DNA from: Pseudomonas sp. LRP2-20
Lineage (GTDB): Bacteria; Pseudomonadota; Gammaproteobacteria; Pseudomonadales; Pseudomonadaceae
Reading direction: 5' to 3'
Length of the DNA stretch: 64,000 bases
Assembly (NCBI RefSeq): GCF_024349685.1
Contig: NZ_AP025944.1
Span: 316,001-380,000, forward strand
The stretch's first letter is position 1. Every line of letters begins with the position of its first letter. Positions 52,203-63,223 of the stretch are shown here, piece after piece. Made by a program: the position numbers and the translations under genes. Below the pieces are notes generated by a model that saw only the letters and a program-made list of their open reading frames with translations, had not been told where the DNA came from and searched no databases.

Positions 52203-52738
52203 TGCTGCGTCTGAATCTGATGCCATGGCGCGAGCAGCAGCGCCTGGCTGCGCTCCGGCGTTTGCGCCTGATGGTGGTGGGGGCGGCAGTCGTGGCGCTA
52301 TGTACCGTGATGTTGGTGGATCAGCTGGCCCGCCAGCGCGTGCGGCAGCAGGCCGTTGCCAATAATGGCCAGCAGGCCGCAATCGATGTGCTTGAGGCGC
52401 AGGTGGCCGAGCATGGCCGCATCAGGCAATCCTATGACGTGGTGCGTGCGCAGGCCGCCGCATTGGCAGGCTTGCGCGCCGAGCAGGGGCTGGTGACTGC
52501 CGTGTTCGCCGACCTGGAGCGGGCGCTGCCGGAAGGCGTTCAGCTGCGCAAGCTCGAGCTGGAAGGCCCACGGTTGCGCATGGTCGGTATGGCCGCCTCC
52601 GGCGCCGTCGTGGCACAGCTCATGCGTGAGCTTGAGCGCTCTGGTGTGATGCGTGATCTGGAACTGAAAAGCCTCAGGAGCCAGCCGGGTGGCGATGAGT
52701 TTGTGTTGCTGGCTCGTCTGTCGGCGTTGTGGTCGTGA
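52202..52738 (+). CDS. pilN: type IV pilus assembly protein PilN
   Basis: The 178-residue bitopic protein has the conserved N-terminus (MLRLNLMPWREQQRL, equal to the PilM-binding INLLPWR motif), one membrane segment (LRLMVVGAAVVALCTVMLVD) and a periplasmic coiled coil plus ferredoxin-like domain. It is the second gene of the compact operon and overlaps neighbours at both ends. Confidence 0.87.
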   Translation: MLRLNLMPWREQQRLAALRRLRLMVVGAAVVALCTVMLVDQLARQRVRQQAVANNGQQAAIDVLEAQVAEHGRIRQSYDVVRAQAAALAGLRAEQGLVTAVFADLERALPEGVQLRKLELEGPRLRMVGMAASGAVVAQLMRELERSGVMRDLELKSLRSQPGGDEFVLLARLSALWS

Positions 52739-53751
52739 TTCTGTTGCAGCAAGGGGCGTGGCTGGCCCTTGTCGAGCGCTCGCGGTTTGCCCGCTTCGCG
52801 CTGCCATGCGCCGCAGGCCTCATTGTGTTTGGGCTTGGCTGTCTGTTTCGCCTGCCGCAATGGTTGCAGTTGCAGGAGGCAGAGCAGACCAGGCAGAGCC
52901 GGTTGCTTCAGGATCATGATGCCAAGGCTGCGCAGGCACTGGCGCTGTCTGAAGTGCGCGAGGCGCTCGAGGATGCTGAGCGGCTTTTGCAGGACGCTCG
53001 CTGGCGCCTTGCTGCCGGGGCTGGCATGAGCGATTTGCTGGACCAGTTGGCAGCCTCGGGGCATGCGCATGGCTTGCACTTCGAGCAACTCGATGTGCGT
53101 GATGAAGTTGAGCAGCCCGGCTACTGGCAGACACCATTGGACATGCAGGTCGTCGGGCGTTATTCGGGGCTGCGAATGTGGCTGGACGACTGGCTTGGCC
53201 AGGTGCGCCTGCTGCGTGCCGAGGCGTTGTGGCTGGAACCTGTCGATGGCAAGCCCGGGTTGTTGCGCCTTGGCATGCGGGTCCATGCCTATCAAGCCGT
53301 CGGCGCAGTGCCGGAACCGGTATCCCTGGCCGATTCGCCTGCGCGCGCAGAGGTGCTGCCTGTGGGGCTCGATCCGTTTTCCGCCTGGGCCACGCGTGTT
53401 GCCCAGGGAGGGCTTGCCAGTGTCCCGCTGGCACAGTTGCAGATGGTCGGCAGCCTGCAACGGGGGCAGCAGCGAGAAGCGTTGCTGGTGTCGGCAGGGC
53501 GCCTGTATCGCGTGCGCCCCGGTGACCGGCTGGGGCGTGAAGGTGGGGCTGTGGTGCAGGTCGGCGAGCGACAGCTGGAGGTACGCGAGCGGCTGTTCAT
53601 AGGGGGCGTGTGGCGAGAGCGCACGGTAATGCTGACGCTCAGGAAGAGCGTGAACAGGGAGGCCAGGGAAGGTGATGAGATGGCTGTTGATGTGCATGGC
53701 AGTGGCCCTGATACCCAGCCAGTGGTGCATGGCGACGCCCTATCGGGGTGA
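52729..53751 (+). CDS. fused PilO-PilP pilus assembly protein
   Basis: The 340-residue protein joins two normally separate proteins. Residues 1-190 are PilO-like: a membrane segment (FALPCAAGLIVFGLGCLF), a coiled coil and an inner fold (LHFEQLDVRDEVEQPGYWQT, then DMQVVGRYSGLRMWLDDW). Residues about 215-310 look like PilP: GLDPFSAWA, LAQLQMVGSLQRGQQREALL, YRVRPGDRLGREGG and VGERQLEVRERLF. The N-terminal lipobox of free PilP is absent, so the PilP part is tethered via the PilO helix. GTG starts at 52729 or 52735 overlap pilN. The last 77 bp overlap pilQ. Confidence 0.82.
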   Translation: MVVILLQQGAWLALVERSRFARFALPCAAGLIVFGLGCLFRLPQWLQLQEAEQTRQSRLLQDHDAKAAQALALSEVREALEDAERLLQDARWRLAAGAGMSDLLDQLAASGHAHGLHFEQLDVRDEVEQPGYWQTPLDMQVVGRYSGLRMWLDDWLGQVRLLRAEALWLEPVDGKPGLLRLGMRVHAYQAVGAVPEPVSLADSPARAEVLPVGLDPFSAWATRVAQGGLASVPLAQLQMVGSLQRGQQREALLVSAGRLYRVRPGDRLGREGGAVVQVGERQLEVRERLFIGGVWRERTVMLTLRKSVNREAREGDEMAVDVHGSGPDTQPVVHGDALSG

Positions 53752-54943
53752 GCCCATATCGCTGAATTTTCAGGATGTCGAGGTGCGCTCGGTGCTTCAG
53801 GTGCTGGCGGACTACGCAGGGATCAACCTGGTGGCCAGCGACACGGTGCAAGGCAATGTCACCTTGCGGCTGCACGAAGTCCCCTGGGATCAGGCGTTGG
53901 AATTGGTCCTTCGCAGCAAGGGGCTGGCGCGGCGCGAGGAGGGCAATGTGCTGCTGGTGGCGCCTGGCGCCGAATTGGCCGAGCAGTCCCGCGGCGCCCG
54001 TATCGGGCAGGAACTGGATGCGCAACTGCAACCGTTGCGACGTGAGCTGTTGCCCATCCATCACGCCAAGGCTTCCGACCTTGCAGAGCTGCTGCTGGCA
54101 ACGCTGGCGGATGACGGCATTCTGAGCGGTCGTGGCAGCCTGAGCGTCGACGCGCGCACCAACACGTTGGTGGCCCACCAGCCTGCAGATCGCCTGGCCG
54201 AGTTGCGGCAGTTGGTCGCTCAGCTCGATGTGCCAGTACAGCAGGTGGAGATCGAGGCGCGCATCGTGGAGGCCAATGTCGACTATGAAAAAGGCCTGGG
54301 CGTGCGCTGGGGGCGCCAGCTATACGGAGAAGCGCCGCAATTGGGCAAGGACCTGTTCGTCGACCTGGGCATGGAGCGCGGCGGTGCCAGCATCGGTATA
54401 GGGCTTTTACGTGGCGGAGTGCTGCTGGACCTGGAGCTCAGTGCGATGGAAAAGAGCGGCAACGGGGAAATCATCTCCCAGCCCAAGGTGGTCACGGCCG
54501 ACAAGGAAACCGCCAGGATCCTCAAGGGCACCGAGGTACCCTACCAGGAAACCAGCAAGAGTGGCGCTACCTCCGTGGCCTTTCGCGAGGCCTCGCTGTC
54601 GCTGGAGGTCACGCCACAGATCACCCCGGGCGGCAAGGTCATCATGACGGTCAAGGTGACCAAGGACGAGCCTGACTTCGTCAATGCCCTGAACGACGTG
54701 CCGCCGATTCGCAAGAACGAGGTCAATGCCAAGGTTCGTGTGGCGGACGGTGAGACCATAGTCATCGGTGGCGTCTACTCGACCACGCAAAACAATGTGG
54801 TCGACAAGGTGCCATTTTTCGGCGATCTGCCGTATGTTGGGCGGCTGTTTCGACGCGATGCATTACAAGAGAAAAAATCCGAGCTGCTGGTCTTCCTGAC
54901 TCCGCGTATCATGAGTGACCAGGCGATTGCTGTGAGTCGTTGA
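53675..54943 (+). CDS. pilQ: short secretin PilQ (outer-membrane pilus/DNA-uptake pore)
   Basis: The 422-residue protein has a signal peptide ([20 protein letters not shown]), an STN/N0 domain ([20 protein letters not shown]), an N1-like domain ([17 protein letters not shown]) and a secretin core ([20 protein letters not shown], then [39 protein letters not shown] and [16 protein letters not shown]). It lacks the AMIN domains that make typical PilQ about 700 residues. ATG 53675 has AGGGAAGG close ahead. aroK follows with a 4-bp gap. Confidence 0.9.
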   Translation: MRWLLMCMAVALIPSQWCMATPYRGEPISLNFQDVEVRSVLQVLADYAGINLVASDTVQGNVTLRLHEVPWDQALELVLRSKGLARREEGNVLLVAPGAELAEQSRGARIGQELDAQLQPLRRELLPIHHAKASDLAELLLATLADDGILSGRGSLSVDARTNTLVAHQPADRLAELRQLVAQLDVPVQQVEIEARIVEANVDYEKGLGVRWGRQLYGEAPQLGKDLFVDLGMERGGASIGIGLLRGGVLLDLELSAMEKSGNGEIISQPKVVTADKETARILKGTEVPYQETSKSGATSVAFREASLSLEVTPQITPGGKVIMTVKVTKDEPDFVNALNDVPPIRKNEVNAKVRVADGETIVIGGVYSTTQNNVVDKVPFFGDLPYVGRLFRRDALQEKKSELLVFLTPRIMSDQAIAVSR

Positions 54944-54947
54944 TTCT

Positions 54948-55466
54948 GTGCGAAATTTGATACTTGTAGGGCCTATGGGCGCTGGTAAAAGCACCATCGG
55001 GCGCCTGTTGGCCAAAGAGCTGCGCCTGCTGTTCAAGGATTCCGACAAGGAAATCGAGCTGCGAACCGGCGCCAACATCCCGTGGATCTTCGATAAAGAA
55101 GGCGAACCGGGCTTCCGTGACCGCGAGCAGGCGATGATCGCCGAGCTCTGCGCGCTCGATGGCGTGGTCGTGGCGACCGGCGGCGGCGCGGTAATGCGCG
55201 CGGAAAACCGCAAGGCGCTGCACGCGGGTGGCCGGGTCATCTACCTGCACGCCTCGGTGGAGCAGCAGGTCGGGCGCACTGCGCGCGATCGCAACCGCCC
55301 GTTGTTGCGCACCGCCAACCCGGAGGCGACCCTGCGCGCCTTGCTGGAGGCGCGCGACCCGCTCTATCGCGAGATCGCCGACCTGGTGGTGGAAACCGAC
55401 GAACGGCCGCCGCGCATGGTGGTGCTCGATATTCTCGAGCGCCTGCAGCAGTTGCCGCCCCGCTAA
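54948..55466 (+). CDS. aroK: shikimate kinase
   Basis: The 172-residue kinase phosphorylates shikimate in aromatic amino-acid synthesis. It has Walker [10 protein letters not shown] (8-16), [20 protein letters not shown] (with DS and the shikimate-binding DKE), GEPGFRDRE and [11 protein letters not shown]. It starts with GTG 54948 (MRNLILVG). It lies between pilQ and aroB, the normal place. Confidence 0.96.
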   Translation: MRNLILVGPMGAGKSTIGRLLAKELRLLFKDSDKEIELRTGANIPWIFDKEGEPGFRDREQAMIAELCALDGVVVATGGGAVMRAENRKALHAGGRVIYLHASVEQQVGRTARDRNRPLLRTANPEATLRALLEARDPLYREIADLVVETDERPPRMVVLDILERLQQLPPR

Positions 55467-55560
55467 GCCGGGACTATTCTCGGCCAGCGCCGAGGCGAGG
55501 TTCAACGTTACCGCGCGGGTCGCACAGCCGGCGCCGCGCCCAAGTACATTGTGGGGATAC

Positions 55561-56658
55561 ATGCAGACACTAAAGGTCGACCTCGGCGAGCGTAGCTACC
55601 CGATCTACATTGGCGAAGGCCTGCTGGACCAGGCCGAACTGCTGGCGCCGCATATCCGCGGGCGGCAGGTCGCCATCGTTTCCAACGAAACCGTCGCGCC
55701 TCTGTATCTCGAACGCCTGAGCAAGACCCTCGGTGCCTACTCGGTGCTGCCGGTGATCCTGCCGGACGGCGAAGCCCACAAAAACTGGGAAACCCTGCAG
55801 CTGATCTTCGACGGCCTGCTGACGGCGCGGCATGACCGCCGTACCACCGTGGTAGCCCTCGGTGGCGGCGTGATCGGCGACATGGCCGGCTTTGCGGCCG
55901 CTTGCTACCAGCGTGGTGTCGACTTCATCCAGGTGCCGACCACCCTGTTGTCCCAGGTCGACTCCTCGGTCGGCGGCAAGACCGGCATCAACCACCCGCT
56001 GGGCAAGAACATGGTCGGTGCCTTCTACCAGCCCAACGCGGTGCTGATCGACACCACCAGCCTCAAGACCCTGCCCGCGCGCGAGCTGTCGGCAGGCCTG
56101 GCTGAAGTGATCAAGTACGGCCTGATCTGCGACAAGCCGTTCCTGGCCTGGCTCGAAGACAATATGCAGGCCCTGCGTGCGCTGGAGCCCGCTGCGCTGA
56201 CCGAAGCGATCAGCCGCTCCTGCGCTGCCAAGGCTGCCGTGGTCGGCGCCGACGAGCGTGAGTCCGGCGTGCGTGCCACGCTGAACCTGGGCCATACCTT
56301 TGGCCACGCCATCGAAACCCACATGGGCTACGGTGTATGGCTGCACGGCGAAGCCGTGGCCGCGGGCACGGTAATGGCCCTGGAAATGTCCATGCGCCTG
56401 GGCTGGATCGACCAGGCCGAGCGTGATCGCGCAATCCGCCTGCTGCAGGACGCAGGTTTGCCGGTGGTGCCACCACAGGAAATGACCCCGGCGCATTTCA
56501 TGGAGCATATGGCGGTCGACAAGAAGGTGCTCGATGGCCGCCTGCGGTTGGTGCTGCTGCGCCAGCTGGGCGAGGCCGTGATCACCGACGACTATCCGAA
56601 AGAGATTCTTCAGGCCACGCTGTCGGCGGATTACCGCGCGATCGTGGCCCAGCTTTGA
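55561..56658 (+). CDS. aroB: 3-dehydroquinate synthase
   Basis: The 365-residue NAD-dependent enzyme forms dehydroquinate from DAHP. It has the early motif [19 protein letters not shown] stretch, [40 protein letters not shown] and [10 protein letters not shown], which includes the zinc-binding histidines. The frame extends into aroK territory, but ATG 55561 ([20 protein letters not shown]) is the conserved start. The damX-like gene follows 15 bp later. Confidence 0.96.
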   Translation: MQTLKVDLGERSYPIYIGEGLLDQAELLAPHIRGRQVAIVSNETVAPLYLERLSKTLGAYSVLPVILPDGEAHKNWETLQLIFDGLLTARHDRRTTVVALGGGVIGDMAGFAAACYQRGVDFIQVPTTLLSQVDSSVGGKTGINHPLGKNMVGAFYQPNAVLIDTTSLKTLPARELSAGLAEVIKYGLICDKPFLAWLEDNMQALRALEPAALTEAISRSCAAKAAVVGADERESGVRATLNLGHTFGHAIETHMGYGVWLHGEAVAAGTVMALEMSMRLGWIDQAERDRAIRLLQDAGLPVVPPQEMTPAHFMEHMAVDKKVLDGRLRLVLLRQLGEAVITDDYPKEILQATLSADYRAIVAQL

Positions 56659-56673
56659 GGTTGTGACAGCGTA

Positions 56674-58299
56674 ATGACCAGTTTGCATGCCGATGAGGCG
56701 TTCCTCGAACATTACCAGTTGAGCCACGATCCGTTCGCGCCGCGTGTGCCCGGCTTCAAGTTCTTCCCCGCCCAGCGCAAGCCGGTACTGGGTCAGTTGC
56801 ATCACCTGGCCCGCTACAGCCAGCTGATGCTGGTGGTCACCGGCCCTGTGGGCAGCGGCAAGACCCTGTTGCGCCAGGCCCTGGTGGCCAGTACCAACAA
56901 GCAGTCGGTGCTGAGCGTGGTGGTGTCTGCCCGCGGCGCCAGTGATGCCGCCAGTGTGCTTGGCCAGGTGGCGCAAACCCTGGAAGTGGCCCAGCCTGAA
57001 GTGCAGGCGATCCTGAACAAGGTGGTGCAGCTGGCACTGACCGGGCAGGAAGTCTATTTGCTGGTCGACGATGCGGAACAACTCGACGAGTCGGCACTCC
57101 AAGCGTTGCTGGAACTGGCAGCTGGGCTACCGGAAGGGCGCCCGCACGTGTTCCTGTTCGGCGAGCCGTCGCTGATTGCCGGGTTGGACGAGATCCAGGT
57201 CGAGGAAGAGCGCTTCCACGTCATAGAACTCGCACCGTACAGCGAGGAAGAAACCCGCGAGTACCTGGAGCAACGCCTGGAAGGCGCTGGCCGGGGCATC
57301 GAGGTGTTCAGCCGTGAACAGCTAGTCGATATTCATGAAAACTCCGACGGATGGCCTGGCAACATCAACCAGGTCGCCCGCGATACTTTGATCGAAGCCA
57401 TGATCGCCAGCCGTACCACGGTCAAGCGACCATCCATGGGGTTCAAAATGCCTAAGAAACACGTGCTCGCGCTGTCCGCTGTCGTCGTGGTCGCCGTAGG
57501 TGCTGCGGTGCTGATGCCCAAGAAAGGCGACAAGGCCCCCGCCGAGGCGCCTGTGGCCCAGGCTCAGCTGCCGTTGGGCGAGGGCCAGCCAGGCGCCGCC
57601 CAATCGAACAATGGCAACCCGGCCATCGAGTTCTCCGGCCAGTCGCAGCCGATGCCACTGCCCCTGGTGGGGCAGTCCCAGCCGGTCATGCGCGAGCCTC
57701 TGGCACAAGCTGCCGGCATGGGTGACGGCGAAGAGGGTGGCCCGGCCGGCAATACCGCCTTGCAGCCTGGCAACCCGCCTACCGTGACCACCATCGCGCC
57801 GCCGCAGGGCGTGCCTGCCGGCCCGGCGCCGAGCATGGCCCAGGCTACCGCGCCAGTGCAGCCGGTTGCGCCAGCACCGAAGCCTGTCGCTACCCAGCCT
57901 GCCAAACCGGTTGCGCCTGCCAAGCCGGCACCGGCACCGGCACCGACTCAGGTCGCTACCGCCAAGCCAGCCGCCAAGCCGGTGGAAAAACCGGCAGCCG
58001 GCGGCACCGGCAGCAGTAGCTGGTACTCTGGCCAGAAGCCAGGCAACTATGTGGTGCAGATTCTCGGCACCAGTTCCGAGGCGTCGGCCCAGGCCTTCGT
58101 CAAGGCGCAGGGTGGCGACTATCGCTACTTCAAGAAAAACCTGCAGGGCAAGCCACTCTACGTGGTCACCTACGGCAACTTTGCCAACCGCGACGCAGCG
58201 GTTGCGGCAATCAAGAACTTGCCAGCGAAGGTCCAGGCTGGTAAACCTTGGCCACGTACCGTTGCCAGCGTCCAACAAGAGCTCGCTTCGGCCCGCTGA
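56674..58299 (+). CDS. DamX-like AAA and SPOR domain membrane protein
   Basis: The 541-residue protein begins with an ExeA/AAA ATPase-like domain (Walker A GPVGSGKT, 57-64; VYLLVDDAEQLDESALQALL as Walker B). It then has one membrane segment (VLALSAVVVVAVGAAVLMPK, about residue 266), a long proline-alanine-lysine-glutamine linker, and a C-terminal SPOR domain (NYVVQILGTSSEASAQAFVK). This order is that of DamX, which goes to the division septum. It lies between aroB and gltB as in most gammaproteobacteria. Confidence 0.9.
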   Translation: MTSLHADEAFLEHYQLSHDPFAPRVPGFKFFPAQRKPVLGQLHHLARYSQLMLVVTGPVGSGKTLLRQALVASTNKQSVLSVVVSARGASDAASVLGQVAQTLEVAQPEVQAILNKVVQLALTGQEVYLLVDDAEQLDESALQALLELAAGLPEGRPHVFLFGEPSLIAGLDEIQVEEERFHVIELAPYSEEETREYLEQRLEGAGRGIEVFSREQLVDIHENSDGWPGNINQVARDTLIEAMIASRTTVKRPSMGFKMPKKHVLALSAVVVVAVGAAVLMPKKGDKAPAEAPVAQAQLPLGEGQPGAAQSNNGNPAIEFSGQSQPMPLPLVGQSQPVMREPLAQAAGMGDGEEGGPAGNTALQPGNPPTVTTIAPPQGVPAGPAPSMAQATAPVQPVAPAPKPVATQPAKPVAPAKPAPAPAPTQVATAKPAAKPVEKPAAGGTGSSSWYSGQKPGNYVVQILGTSSEASAQAFVKAQGGDYRYFKKNLQGKPLYVVTYGNFANRDAAVAAIKNLPAKVQAGKPWPRTVASVQQELASAR

Positions 58300-58360
58300 T
58301 ACCTGCCGGGCGGCATCACCCCCGCCGCCCAGTTGCTGAGCGATTAACGACATTCGAATA

Positions 58361-58391
58361 GCCTGCTGCGCCTGAGCGCGGCAGGCTTTTC
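58361..58391 (+). terminator. Rho-independent terminator after damX-like gene
   Basis: GCCTGC-T-GCGC-CTGA-GCGC-G-GCAGGC then TTTTCT is a two-part hairpin with a short T-run, about 60 bp after the stop. Confidence 0.8.
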
Positions 58392-58674
58392 TGTCCCAGG
58401 CTGCCGGCCACAAGCCTCTGTTGCAGTCATGGCTGAAACGCTTCAGACTCGAGCCAAGCCGCTATCACGGCGGATGGCGCAAAAACATTCAAAATTGCGA
58501 CATAAATTTTCAATGGTGAGACATGAAAATTTGTGGGTATGACTGTCGCTGTGCAACAATGGTTTTCCATGGCCACCGCAAAAAAGCTGGCGTTTGATCG
58601 GCGTGGATGGTAAGTGGTTGTACATAAAAGAGATTTACCTCCGGTTGAGAGGTGAACCTGGTGAGAAAGTGTCT
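58392..58674. promoter_or_regulatory. gltB leader with inverted repeat
   Basis: No gene is seen in these 283 bp. They contain the 9-bp inverted repeat AAATTTTCA (58504-58512) / TGAAAATTT (58524-58532), spaced by 11 bp, which is AT-rich in a GC-rich chromosome and about 145 bp before the gltB start. It may be an operator for nitrogen or amino-acid control of gltBD. Confidence 0.5.
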
Positions 58675-61600
58675 ATGAAAACAGGTCTGTACCATCCCGA
58701 AGAATTCAAGGACAACTGTGGTTTTGGCCTGATCGCCCATATGACGGGCGAACCGAGCCACCACCTTCTGCAAACCGCCATGCAGGCACTGACCTGCATG
58801 ACCCACCGCGGCGGCATCAACGCCGACGGCAAGACCGGTGACGGTTGCGGTCTGCTCATGCAGAAGCCTGATCAATTCCTGCGTGCCGTGGCCCAGGAAC
58901 ACTTCGCCGTCGAGCTGCCCAAGCAGTACGCCGTCGGCATGGTGTTCTTCAACCAGGACCCGGTCAAAGCCGAAGCTGCCCGTGCCAACATGGACCGCGA
59001 AATCGTCGCCGCCGGCCTGAAGCTGGTCGGCTGGCGCAAGGTCCCGATCGACACCAGCGTGCTCGGTCGCCTGGCCCTTGAGCGCCTGCCGCAGATCGAG
59101 CAGGTGTTCATCGGCGGTGAAGGCCTGAGCGATCAGGAATTCGCCATCAAGCTGTTCAGTGCCCGTCGCCGTTCGTCCGTGGCCAACGCCCACGACGCCG
59201 ACCACTACATCTGCAGCTTCTCGCACAAGACCATCATCTACAAAGGCCTGATGATGCCGCGCGATCTCGCGGCGTTCTATCCAGACCTCGGTGACGAGCG
59301 CCTGCAAACCGCGATCTGCGTGTTCCACCAGCGCTTCTCCACCAACACCCTGCCGAAATGGCCGCTGGCGCAGCCATTCCGCTTCCTCGCCCACAACGGC
59401 GAGATCAACACCATCACCGGCAACCGCAACTGGGCCATGGCCCGTCGCACCAAGTTCGCCAACGACCTGATCCCCGACCTCGAAGAGCTCGGCCCGCTGG
59501 TCAACCGCGTCGGTTCCGACTCCTCGAGCATGGACAACATGCTGGAGCTGATGGTCACCGGCGGCATCGACCTGTTCCGCGGTGTGCGCATGCTGGTACC
59601 GCCAGCCTGGCAGAACGTCGAGACCATGGATGCCGACCTGCGCGCCTTCTACGAATACAACTCCATGCACATGGAACCGTGGGATGGTCCGGCCGGTATC
59701 GTCATGACCGAAGGTCGCCACGCGGTGTGCCTGCTCGACCGTAACGGCCTGCGCCCGGCGCGCTGGGTGACGACCACCAATGGCTACATCACCATCGCCT
59801 CGGAAATCGGCGTGTGGGGCTACCAGCCTGAGGAAGTCCTGGCCAAGGGCCGTGTCGGCCCGGGCCAGATCCTCGCCGTGGACACCGAGACCGGCCAGAT
59901 CCTCGATACCGATGCCATCGACAACCGTCTGAAATCGCGCCACCCGTACAAGCGCTGGCTGCGTCAGCACGCCCTGCGCATCCAGGCGACCTTGACCGAC
60001 GACCAGGGCGTGGCCAGCTACGACGCTGACCAGCTCAAGCAGTACATGAAGATGTTCCAGGTCACCTTCGAAGAGCGTGACCAGGTGCTGCGCCCACTCG
60101 GCGAGCAGGGCCAGGAAGCGGTCGGCTCGATGGGTGATGACACGCCGATGGCCGTGCTTTCGCAGCGCGTGCGTTCGCCGTACGACTTCTTCCGCCAGCA
60201 GTTCGCCCAGGTGACCAACCCACCGATCGACCCACTGCGCGAAGCGATCGTCATGTCCCTGGAAATCTGCCTGGGCGCCGAGCGCAACATCTTCCAGGAA
60301 TCCCCGGAGCACGCTTCGCGGGTGATCCTCAGCTCGCCGGTCATCTCGCCTGCCAAGTGGCGTTCGCTGATGAACCTAGAGCGCGAAGGCTTCGACCGCC
60401 AGCTGATCGACCTCAACTATGACGAGAGCGTCGGCCTGGAAGCGGCCATCCGCAACATCGCCGACCAGGCTGAAGAAGCCGTGCGCGGCGGCAAGACCCA
60501 GCTGGTGCTGAGCGACCGCTACATCGCTCCGGGCAAACTGCCTGTGCACGCTTCGCTGGCGGTGGGTGCCGTGCACCACCGCCTGACCGAGCAGGGCCTG
60601 CGTTGCGACAGCAACATCCTGGTCGAGACTGCTACTGCCCGTGACCCGCACCACTTCGCCGTGCTGCTGGGCTTCGGGGCCTCGGCCGTGTATCCGTACC
60701 TGGCCTACGAAGTGCTGGCCGACCTGATCCGTACCGGTGAAGTGCTGGGCGATCTGGACGAAGTCTTCAAGTACTACCGCAAAGGTATTTCCAAGGGCCT
60801 GCTGAAGATCCTGTCGAAGATGGGTATCTCCACCATCGCCTCGTACCGTGGCGCCCAGCTGTTCGAAGCCGTGGGCCTGTCCGAGGAAGTGGTCGGCCTG
60901 AGCTTCAAGGGCGTGTCCAGCCGCATCAAGGGTGCGCGTTTCGTCGACCTCGAAGGCGACCAGAAGCTGCTGGCAGCCGAAGCCTGGAGCGCGCGCAAGC
61001 CGATCCAGCAAGGTGGCCTGCTGAAGTTCGTCCACGGTGGCGAATACCACGCCTACAACCCGGATGTGGTCAACACCCTGCAGGCCGCCGTGCAGCAGGG
61101 CGACTACGCCAAGTTCAAGGAATACACCACGCTGGTCGACCAGCGCCCGGTGTCGATGATTCGCGACCTGCTGAAAGTGAAGGTGGCCGACGAGCCCCTG
61201 CCGCTGGATCAGATCGAGCCGCTGGAGGCCATCCTCAAGCGCTTCGACTCCGCCGGTATCTCGCTGGGCGCACTGTCGCCGGAAGCACACGAAGCCCTGG
61301 CCGAGGCGATGAACCGCCTGGGTGCACGCTCCAACTCCGGTGAGGGCGGTGAAGACCCGTCGCGCTACGGCACCATCAAGAGCTCGAAGATCAAGCAGGT
61401 GGCTACCGGCCGCTTTGGCGTGACCCCGGAATACCTGGTCAACGCCGAAGTGCTGCAGATCAAGGTTGCCCAGGGCGCCAAGCCTGGCGAGGGCGGCCAG
61501 CTGCCAGGCGGCAAGGTCAACGGCCTGATCGCCAAGCTGCGCTATGCGGTACCGGGCGTGACCCTGATTTCGCCACCGCCGCACCACGACATCTACTCGA

Positions 61601-63120
61601 TCGAAGACCTGGCCCAGCTGATCTACGACCTCAAGCAGGTCAACCCGCAGGCCCTGGTGTCGGTCAAGCTGGTGGCTGAGGCGGGTGTTGGCACCATCGC
61701 CGCAGGTGTGGCCAAGGCCTATGCCGACCTGATCACCATCTCTGGTTACGACGGTGGCACCGGCGCTTCGCCGCTGACCTCGATCAAGTACGCCGGCGCC
61801 CCGTGGGAACTGGGCCTGGCCGAAACCCACCAGACCCTGCGCGGCAACGACCTGCGCGGCAAGGTGCGGGTACAGACCGACGGCGGCCTGAAGACCGGCC
61901 TGGACGTGATCAAGGCGGCCATCCTCGGCGCCGAGAGCTTCGGCTTCGGCACCGCGCCGATGATCGCCCTGGGCTGCAAGTACCTGCGCATCTGCCACCT
62001 GAACAACTGCGCCACCGGCGTGGCTACCCAGAACGACAAGCTGCGCAAGGACCACTACATCGGCACCGTCGACATGGTGATCAACTTCTTCACCTTCGTC
62101 GCCAGCGAGACCCGTGAATGGCTGGCCAAGCTGGGCGTGCGCAGCCTCGGCGAGCTGATCGGCCGTACCGACCTGCTCGACGTGCTGCCAGGCGACACCG
62201 AGCGCCAGCAGTACCTGGACCTGACGCCGCTGCTGGGCAGCTCGCACATCCCGGCCGACAAGCCGCAGTTCTGCGAAGTCGACAAGAACCCGCCGTTCGA
62301 CAAGGGCGAGCTGGCCGAGAAGATGGTCGAGATGGCCCTGCCGGCGATCCGCGACCAGGCCGGTGGCGAGTTCAGCCTCGACATCTGCAACTGCGACCGT
62401 TCCATCGGTGCCCGTATCTCTGGCGAAATCGCCAAGCTGTACGGCAACCAGGGCATGGCTGACAAGCCGGTCACCTTCCGCTTCAAGGGTACTGCCGGGC
62501 AGAGCTTCGGCGTATGGAACGCCGGTGGCCTGAACCTGCATCTGGAAGGCGACGCCAACGACTACGTCGGCAAAGGCATGACCGGTGGCAAGGTCACCAT
62601 CGTGCCGCCAGCCGGCAGCCCGTTTGCAACCCAGCACAGTGCCATCGTCGGCAACACCTGCCTGTACGGCGCCACCGGTGGCAAGCTGTTCGCCGCTGGT
62701 ACTGCGGGCGAACGCTTCGCTGTGCGTAACTCCGGCGCCCACGCTGTTGTCGAGGGTACTGGCGATCACTGCTGTGAATACATGACCGGCGGCTTTGTCT
62801 GCGTTCTGGGCAAGACCGGTTACAACTTCGGTTCTGGCATGACTGGCGGCTTCGCCTACGTGCTCGACATGGACAACAGCTTCGTCGACAAACTCAACCA
62901 CGAGCTGGTGGAAATCCAGCGCATCAGTGGTGAGGCGATGGAAGCCTACCGCAGCCACCTGGCGCGGGTCCTTGGCGAATACGTGGAAGAGACCGGCAGC
63001 GAGTGGGGGCGTGAGCTCTTCGAGAACCTGGACGACTACGTGCGGCGCTTCTGGCTGGTCAAGCCGAAGGCGGCCAACCTCAAGCAACTGCTGTCCAGCA
63101 CCCGTGCCAACCCGCAGTAA
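58675..63120 (+). CDS. gltB: glutamate synthase large subunit
   Basis: The 1481-residue enzyme makes glutamate from 2-oxoglutarate and the amide of glutamine, using NADPH through GltD. The N-terminal glutaminase has the nucleophile C15 in [12 protein letters not shown], exposed after propeptide removal. The central FMN domain includes the [3Fe-4S] ligand run [19 protein letters not shown] and [10 protein letters not shown]. The C-terminal beta-helix has repeats such as [23 protein letters not shown] 58675 ([13 protein letters not shown]) is chosen by homology over the longer frame from 58594. gltD follows after 106 bp. Confidence 0.97.
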   Translation: MKTGLYHPEEFKDNCGFGLIAHMTGEPSHHLLQTAMQALTCMTHRGGINADGKTGDGCGLLMQKPDQFLRAVAQEHFAVELPKQYAVGMVFFNQDPVKAEAARANMDREIVAAGLKLVGWRKVPIDTSVLGRLALERLPQIEQVFIGGEGLSDQEFAIKLFSARRRSSVANAHDADHYICSFSHKTIIYKGLMMPRDLAAFYPDLGDERLQTAICVFHQRFSTNTLPKWPLAQPFRFLAHNGEINTITGNRNWAMARRTKFANDLIPDLEELGPLVNRVGSDSSSMDNMLELMVTGGIDLFRGVRMLVPPAWQNVETMDADLRAFYEYNSMHMEPWDGPAGIVMTEGRHAVCLLDRNGLRPARWVTTTNGYITIASEIGVWGYQPEEVLAKGRVGPGQILAVDTETGQILDTDAIDNRLKSRHPYKRWLRQHALRIQATLTDDQGVASYDADQLKQYMKMFQVTFEERDQVLRPLGEQGQEAVGSMGDDTPMAVLSQRVRSPYDFFRQQFAQVTNPPIDPLREAIVMSLEICLGAERNIFQESPEHASRVILSSPVISPAKWRSLMNLEREGFDRQLIDLNYDESVGLEAAIRNIADQAEEAVRGGKTQLVLSDRYIAPGKLPVHASLAVGAVHHRLTEQGLRCDSNILVETATARDPHHFAVLLGFGASAVYPYLAYEVLADLIRTGEVLGDLDEVFKYYRKGISKGLLKILSKMGISTIASYRGAQLFEAVGLSEEVVGLSFKGVSSRIKGARFVDLEGDQKLLAAEAWSARKPIQQGGLLKFVHGGEYHAYNPDVVNTLQAAVQQGDYAKFKEYTTLVDQRPVSMIRDLLKVKVADEPLPLDQIEPLEAILKRFDSAGISLGALSPEAHEALAEAMNRLGARSNSGEGGEDPSRYGTIKSSKIKQVATGRFGVTPEYLVNAEVLQIKVAQGAKPGEGGQLPGGKVNGLIAKLRYAVPGVTLISPPPHHDIYSIEDLAQLIYDLKQVNPQALVSVKLVAEAGVGTIAAGVAKAYADLITISGYDGGTGASPLTSIKYAGAPWELGLAETHQTLRGNDLRGKVRVQTDGGLKTGLDVIKAAILGAESFGFGTAPMIALGCKYLRICHLNNCATGVATQNDKLRKDHYIGTVDMVINFFTFVASETREWLAKLGVRSLGELIGRTDLLDVLPGDTERQQYLDLTPLLGSSHIPADKPQFCEVDKNPPFDKGELAEKMVEMALPAIRDQAGGEFSLDICNCDRSIGARISGEIAKLYGNQGMADKPVTFRFKGTAGQSFGVWNAGGLNLHLEGDANDYVGKGMTGGKVTIVPPAGSPFATQHSAIVGNTCLYGATGGKLFAAGTAGERFAVRNSGAHAVVEGTGDHCCEYMTGGFVCVLGKTGYNFGSGMTGGFAYVLDMDNSFVDKLNHELVEIQRISGEAMEAYRSHLARVLGEYVEETGSEWGRELFENLDDYVRRFWLVKPKAANLKQLLSSTRANPQ

Positions 63121-63223
63121 GAACAGCTGCAAGTGACGGCCCCGTGCGCGGGGCCCGTCGTGCTCAAGTGATCGTCTTGCAGCTTGCAGCCTGAGGCTGG
63201 CAACTGCGGTAAAGAGGTTTTGA

